DNA of 64,000 bases from Paenibacillus pectinilyticus (GTDB taxonomy: Bacteria; Bacillota; Bacilli; Paenibacillales; NBRC-103111): contig NZ_LYPC01000020.1 of assembly GCF_001700435.1 (NCBI RefSeq), positions 125,678 through 189,677 of the forward strand, written 5' to 3'. Below the pieces are notes generated by a model, which searched no databases, was not told the origin of the DNA, and worked only from the letters and a program-made list of their open reading frames with translations. Positions 60,491 through 64,000 of the stretch are shown here, piece by piece (position 1 is the stretch's first letter; every line of letters starts with the position of its first letter). A program made the translations under genes and the position numbers.

Positions 60491-62155
60491 ATGGCGCTGA
60501 TTAAGAAGAGATTAGGAGACTTGTTAGTCGAGAGCGGAATTATTGCGGAGGCTCAACTCCAAGAGGCGCTTCAAGAGCAGCGGAAAACGAAACAAAAGCT
60601 TGGCGATTTACTAATCACACAAGGCTACATTACAGAGCAGCAGTTGATTGAGGTCCTCGAATTCCAACTGGGAATCCCGCATGTGAGTTTGTTCAAATAC
60701 CAGATTGATCCTGAAATCACGAAGATCATTCCAGAGAGCATGGCTAGACGCTACCAAGCGATCCCCCTTCATAAAGAAGGCGGTAAGCTGATGGTTGCGA
60801 TGGCTGACCCACTTGATTATTTTGCTATCGAAGAAATGCGTATGAGTACGGGTTACCGAATTGAACCAGCGATTACGAGCAGGGATGAGTTACAGCGTGC
60901 TATAGCGCGTCATTATGGGCTTCAGGATTCGATGAGCCAAATGATGACAGACATGCCTACCACTGAGGATATTAAAGAAACGGAAATTACGGATGAAGAT
61001 TCGCCGATCGTGCGACTCGTGAATCAGATGATTCAGCAGGCCGTCCAATTGAAGGTTTCTGATATTCATGTGGATCCAGGTGAAACCAATCTGGTCATTC
61101 GGTACCGAATTGATGGACATCTAAGAACGGAAAGGCTTATTCCGAAGCAAATGCAAGGCTTTATCACAGCAAGGCTGAAAATTATGGCCAAGCTGAACAT
61201 TGCTGAACGAAGGTTACCGCAGGATGGTCGTATCAAAATGCAGGTGGACTTTAAACATATTGATATTCGGGTTTCATCCTTACCAACCATCCACGGAGAG
61301 AAAATTGTACTTCGATTGCTTGATCTGTCAACAGGTGTTAAGCCAATTGATCAATTAGGCTTCGGTGAACATAACATGGGTATTTTCCGTGAAATGATTG
61401 AACAACCTTATGGCATTTTGCTAATCACTGGACCGACAGGTAGTGGTAAAACAACCACGCTTTATTCTGCACTCAGCCACTTGAATCGTGAAAATGCCAA
61501 TATCATTACCGTTGAAGACCCTGTGGAGTATCAATTGCCGGGGATCAATCAAGTGCATGTTAACCCAACGATTGGACTTAGCTTCGCAGCTGGGCTACGC
61601 TCCATCCTCCGTCAAGATCCGAATATCGTCATGGTTGGAGAGATTCGAGATGCGGAAACAGCGGAAATTGCGATTCGTGCCTCGTTAACGGGACATTTGG
61701 TTCTTTCAACCCTACATACGAATGACTCCGTTAGTACGATTACGCGGTTCCGAGACATGGGTATTGAGCCTTATCTGATTGCTTCCTCACTGATCGGCGT
61801 CGTTGCGCAGCGGCTTGTTCGCAGGATTTGTCCAGAGTGCAAAGTAGCGTATACACCATCAGATCAAGAAGTTATTTTTATGAAAAATAAAGGGATCCAT
61901 GCAGAAAAACTGCACAAGGGTGCAGGCTGCGGGAACTGTAATCGTACCGGGTATCGAGGACGTTTTGCTATCCATGAAATCCTGGGAATCAACGAGGGTC
62001 TCCGTCAATTGATAAGCGATAAAGCGACTGTCCAGGAGATGAGAGCAGTAGCATTAGAACATGGATTGATCCAATTAATGGATGATGGCATTGACAAGGT
62101 CAAACAAGGCTTTACGACGTTGCAAGAAGTGATTCGTGAAACCGTCGCTTACTAA
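60491..62155 (+). CDS. pilB: Type IV pilus extension ATPase PilB, with MshEN-type N terminus
   Basis: PilB powers pilus assembly. The 554 residues begin with two tandem MshEN-like motifs, RLGDLLVESGIIAEAQLQEA and then KLGDLLITQGYITEQQLIEV (residues about 7-55), which in other proteins bind cyclic di-GMP. The ATPase core has Walker A GPTGSGKTT near 315-323, Walker B IVMVGEIRDAETA and two CXXC pairs (CPECK near 447, CGNC near 480) for zinc. It overlaps or abuts pilT. Confidence 0.93.
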   Translation: MALIKKRLGDLLVESGIIAEAQLQEALQEQRKTKQKLGDLLITQGYITEQQLIEVLEFQLGIPHVSLFKYQIDPEITKIIPESMARRYQAIPLHKEGGKLMVAMADPLDYFAIEEMRMSTGYRIEPAITSRDELQRAIARHYGLQDSMSQMMTDMPTTEDIKETEITDEDSPIVRLVNQMIQQAVQLKVSDIHVDPGETNLVIRYRIDGHLRTERLIPKQMQGFITARLKIMAKLNIAERRLPQDGRIKMQVDFKHIDIRVSSLPTIHGEKIVLRLLDLSTGVKPIDQLGFGEHNMGIFREMIEQPYGILLITGPTGSGKTTTLYSALSHLNRENANIITVEDPVEYQLPGINQVHVNPTIGLSFAAGLRSILRQDPNIVMVGEIRDAETAEIAIRASLTGHLVLSTLHTNDSVSTITRFRDMGIEPYLIASSLIGVVAQRLVRRICPECKVAYTPSDQEVIFMKNKGIHAEKLHKGAGCGNCNRTGYRGRFAIHEILGINEGLRQLISDKATVQEMRAVALEHGLIQLMDDGIDKVKQGFTTLQEVIRETVAY

Positions 62156-62175
62156 TGAGAAGGGAGGTGGCAAAC

Positions 62176-63228
62176 ATGTCGCAATCGTTAGATCGCATTG
62201 TAGACCTATTGAGGCAAGCACATGAGTCGAAGGCATCAGATTTACATCTGTCTGTGGGTTCCCCGCCTGTTTTACGAGTACATGGGACTTTACAACTGGT
62301 TGGTGATGAGGCTTTAACTACAGAGGATACACGTGGTATGGCGGAAGCTTTACTAAGCTCAGCGCAAGTTGAACGATTTCAAGAAGCGGGTGAGATAGAC
62401 TTTTCCTATGAATTGGAAGGTTGCTCGAGGTATCGGATTAATGCCTATCGACAAAGAGGGCGTGTGAGTGTTGCGATTCGTACGATTCCTACAGCGATTC
62501 CATCTCTAGAACAATTACAACTGCCGCCGATCATTTCTACCTTAGCATTGAAGCCGCAAGGTTTAGTCTTAGTGACAGGACCGACAGGAAGTGGTAAATC
62601 GTCCACGTTAGCAGCCATGATTAATTACATTAATCGCAAAGAAAAGAAACATATTGTCACACTAGAAGATCCCATTGAGTTTCTACATACGCATGCCTCT
62701 TCCATCATTGATCAAAGGGAAGTGGGTAGTGACACGAAGTCGTTCTCGAATGGTTTGCGCGCAGCACTTCGTCAAGATCCAGATGTCATTCTGGTAGGTG
62801 AAATGCGGGATCTCGAAACGATTTCAGCCGCAGTGACGGCCGCAGAAACTGGCCATTTAGTATTTGCGACGCTACATACGACAGATGCTCCACAGACGAT
62901 TGATCGGATTATTGACGCGTTTCCAGCACATCAGCAAGGTCAAATTCGGGTGCAATTAGCGGCAGTTCTTGTTGCAGTTATTTCCCAACGATTATTTCCT
63001 AAGCCAGATGGGCAAGGCCGCTCATGTGCAACGGAAATTATGATTAATACGCCAGCGGTTGGCAACTTGATCCGATCGGAGAAAATCCATCAAATCAAGA
63101 GCGTCATGCAAACAGGCCGGAGTCAGGGCATGCACACATTGGACATGTCCATCAAAGAGCAGATGCAGCAGGGGCTTATAGATCCGATCGCAGCGAGAGC
63201 TTATCTTGCTGAAGGTGGTGTCTTGTAA
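62176..63228 (+). CDS. pilT: Type IV pilus retraction ATPase PilT
   Basis: PilT disassembles pili and drives retraction. The 350 residues have the PAS-like N-terminal domain (SKASDLHLSVGSPP), Walker A GPTGSGKSS near 135-143, Walker B VILVGEMRDLETI, HLVFATLHTTDA and the AIRTIP-type arginine motif. ATG 62176 with AGGGAGGTGG upstream is chosen over a frame start at 62155. pilC begins within the stop codon (TAATG). A dedicated PilT implies twitching-capable pili rather than a pure secretion system. Confidence 0.94.
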   Translation: MSQSLDRIVDLLRQAHESKASDLHLSVGSPPVLRVHGTLQLVGDEALTTEDTRGMAEALLSSAQVERFQEAGEIDFSYELEGCSRYRINAYRQRGRVSVAIRTIPTAIPSLEQLQLPPIISTLALKPQGLVLVTGPTGSGKSSTLAAMINYINRKEKKHIVTLEDPIEFLHTHASSIIDQREVGSDTKSFSNGLRAALRQDPDVILVGEMRDLETISAAVTAAETGHLVFATLHTTDAPQTIDRIIDAFPAHQQGQIRVQLAAVLVAVISQRLFPKPDGQGRSCATEIMINTPAVGNLIRSEKIHQIKSVMQTGRSQGMHTLDMSIKEQMQQGLIDPIAARAYLAEGGVL

Positions 63229-64000
63229 TGTCTGAATTTATGTATGAGGTCAGGGGCAGTAGTGGTAAGCAGTTGAAGGGTAAAATATCCGCTTCAGATA
63301 AGCCGACTGCCGTTGATGAGCTTCGCAAAAAAGGGTATATCGTCCTTTCTGTGAAGGAAGAGCAATTCAAGGCGTTAAAAACGGAGATTTACATCGGGAA
63401 TCCAGTCAAAACGATTCATTTTATCGTCTATTGCCGCCAATTTGCTACGTTGATCAGAGCGGGTGTGAACATTGTAGAGGCAACTAGTATCTTGGCGGCT
63501 CAAACGGAAAGTAAAGCATTGAAAAAATCTTTGACAGAAGTTGCGTCAAGTATTTCGAAGGGGATTTCATTCTCACAGTCGATCTCGGAGCATAAACGGA
63601 TCTTCCCTCCGATGTTTATTAACATGGTGCGAGCGGGGGAAGAGACAGGGGACTTGGAAGGGACGCTGGATCGCTTAGCGCGTTTTTTCGAAAAAGAGCA
63701 TGTGACACGCGAGAAGATCAAGTCGGCCATGACCTATCCGGCGACTGTTGGGGGACTTTCGATTGTAGCCGTTATTTATCTCTTAAAGTCGGTTGTACCG
63801 CAGTTCGTGAGTACATTCGAATCCTTGCATGCGGAGCTACCTTTGATCACGCGGATTGTCTTAGGGCTAAGTAATAGTATTCAGCATCAATGGGTCTCGT
63901 GGTTACTTGCGATCGCAGCAATTGTTGTCGTGTATCAGGTTGCAAAGCGAAATGAAAAAGGCGCATATGCGCTAGATTATCTAAAGCTGAAAATACCGGT
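63228..64000 (+). CDS. pilC: Type IV pilus inner-membrane platform protein PilC (partial)
   Basis: The frame runs off the right edge after about 257 codons. It shows the PilC/GspF pattern: a short N-terminal domain (MYEVRGSSGKQLKGKISASD), then the T2SSF domain with IVYCRQFATLIRAGVNIVEA, FPPMFINMVRAGEETGDLEG and a membrane segment (GGLSIVAVIYLLKS). It completes the pilB-pilT-pilC order. Major pilin and prepilin peptidase genes are expected beyond the window. Confidence 0.93.
   Translation, partial: MSEFMYEVRGSSGKQLKGKISASDKPTAVDELRKKGYIVLSVKEEQFKALKTEIYIGNPVKTIHFIVYCRQFATLIRAGVNIVEATSILAAQTESKALKKSLTEVASSISKGISFSQSISEHKRIFPPMFINMVRAGEETGDLEGTLDRLARFFEKEHVTREKIKSAMTYPATVGGLSIVAVIYLLKSVVPQFVSTFESLHAELPLITRIVLGLSNSIQHQWVSWLLAIAAIVVVYQVAKRNEKGAYALDYLKLKIP

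Overview
The window reads as a chromosomal segment of a spore-forming, low-to-moderate-GC Firmicute, most likely Paenibacillaceae (Paenibacillus or a close relative). This rests on three things: strong AGGAGG-type ribosome binding sites with frequent GTG and TTG starts; sporulation genes (cotE, spoVK); and a gene order that tracks Bacillus subtilis (cotE-mutS-mutL-miaA-hfq, spoVK-hflX-ynbB-glnR-glnA, and lexA divergent from a yneA-like gene and ynzC). No rRNA or tRNA gene was seen, so the genus is an inference.

Layout. 1-510: a 41-bp tandem repeat array and a gene-free leader. 511-3195: an SsuA/ThiY/TauA-type ABC importer operon. 3274-4233: an aromatic-acid-exporter-like membrane protein. 4348-15120: the spore coat and repair block cotE, a putative amidoligase, mutS, a secreted S41 protease, mutL, an RsmJ-like methyltransferase, miaA and hfq. 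15274-20395: a class A penicillin-binding protein, an array of six alternating hairpins, a lipoprotein cyclophilin, an esterase and a YdcF-like protein. 20454-24123: SDR, two GNATs, lipoate ligase and a small monooxygenase-fold protein. 24211-33991: spoVK, a Fur-box-controlled EfeUOB iron uptake operon, hflX, ynbB and GlnR-box-controlled glnRA. 34096-43051: an M29 aminopeptidase, the lexA/yneA SOS pair, ynzC, a HAD hydrolase, acireductone dioxygenase, metH and rnz. 43172-46188: a tiny membrane peptide and a three-gene operon (OlsB-like N-acyltransferase, HtrB/LpxL-like acyltransferase, YdjM-like membrane protein) that suggests an acylated aminolipid.

From 46378 to the right edge is a type IV pilus locus: three prepilin-like minor pilin genes, then pilB, pilT and pilC (cut by the edge). 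About 11 kb of unrelated DNA separates the two halves. It holds an IS3-family element inserted in the loop of the minor-pilin operon's terminator, a degenerate AT-rich stretch, a small unknown gene followed by an AAA ATPase/TOPRIM pair that looks like a phage-defence module, and a 2,194-residue secreted protein on the opposite strand built from a beta-trefoil, DUF5057-like domains and many Big_2 immunoglobulin-like repeats.

Most worth following up: the alternating hairpin array (17866-18172), the defence-like module (51140-53424), the putative aminolipid operon (43461-46188), the amidoligase next to cotE, and the structured gap upstream of mutS (6571-6693).
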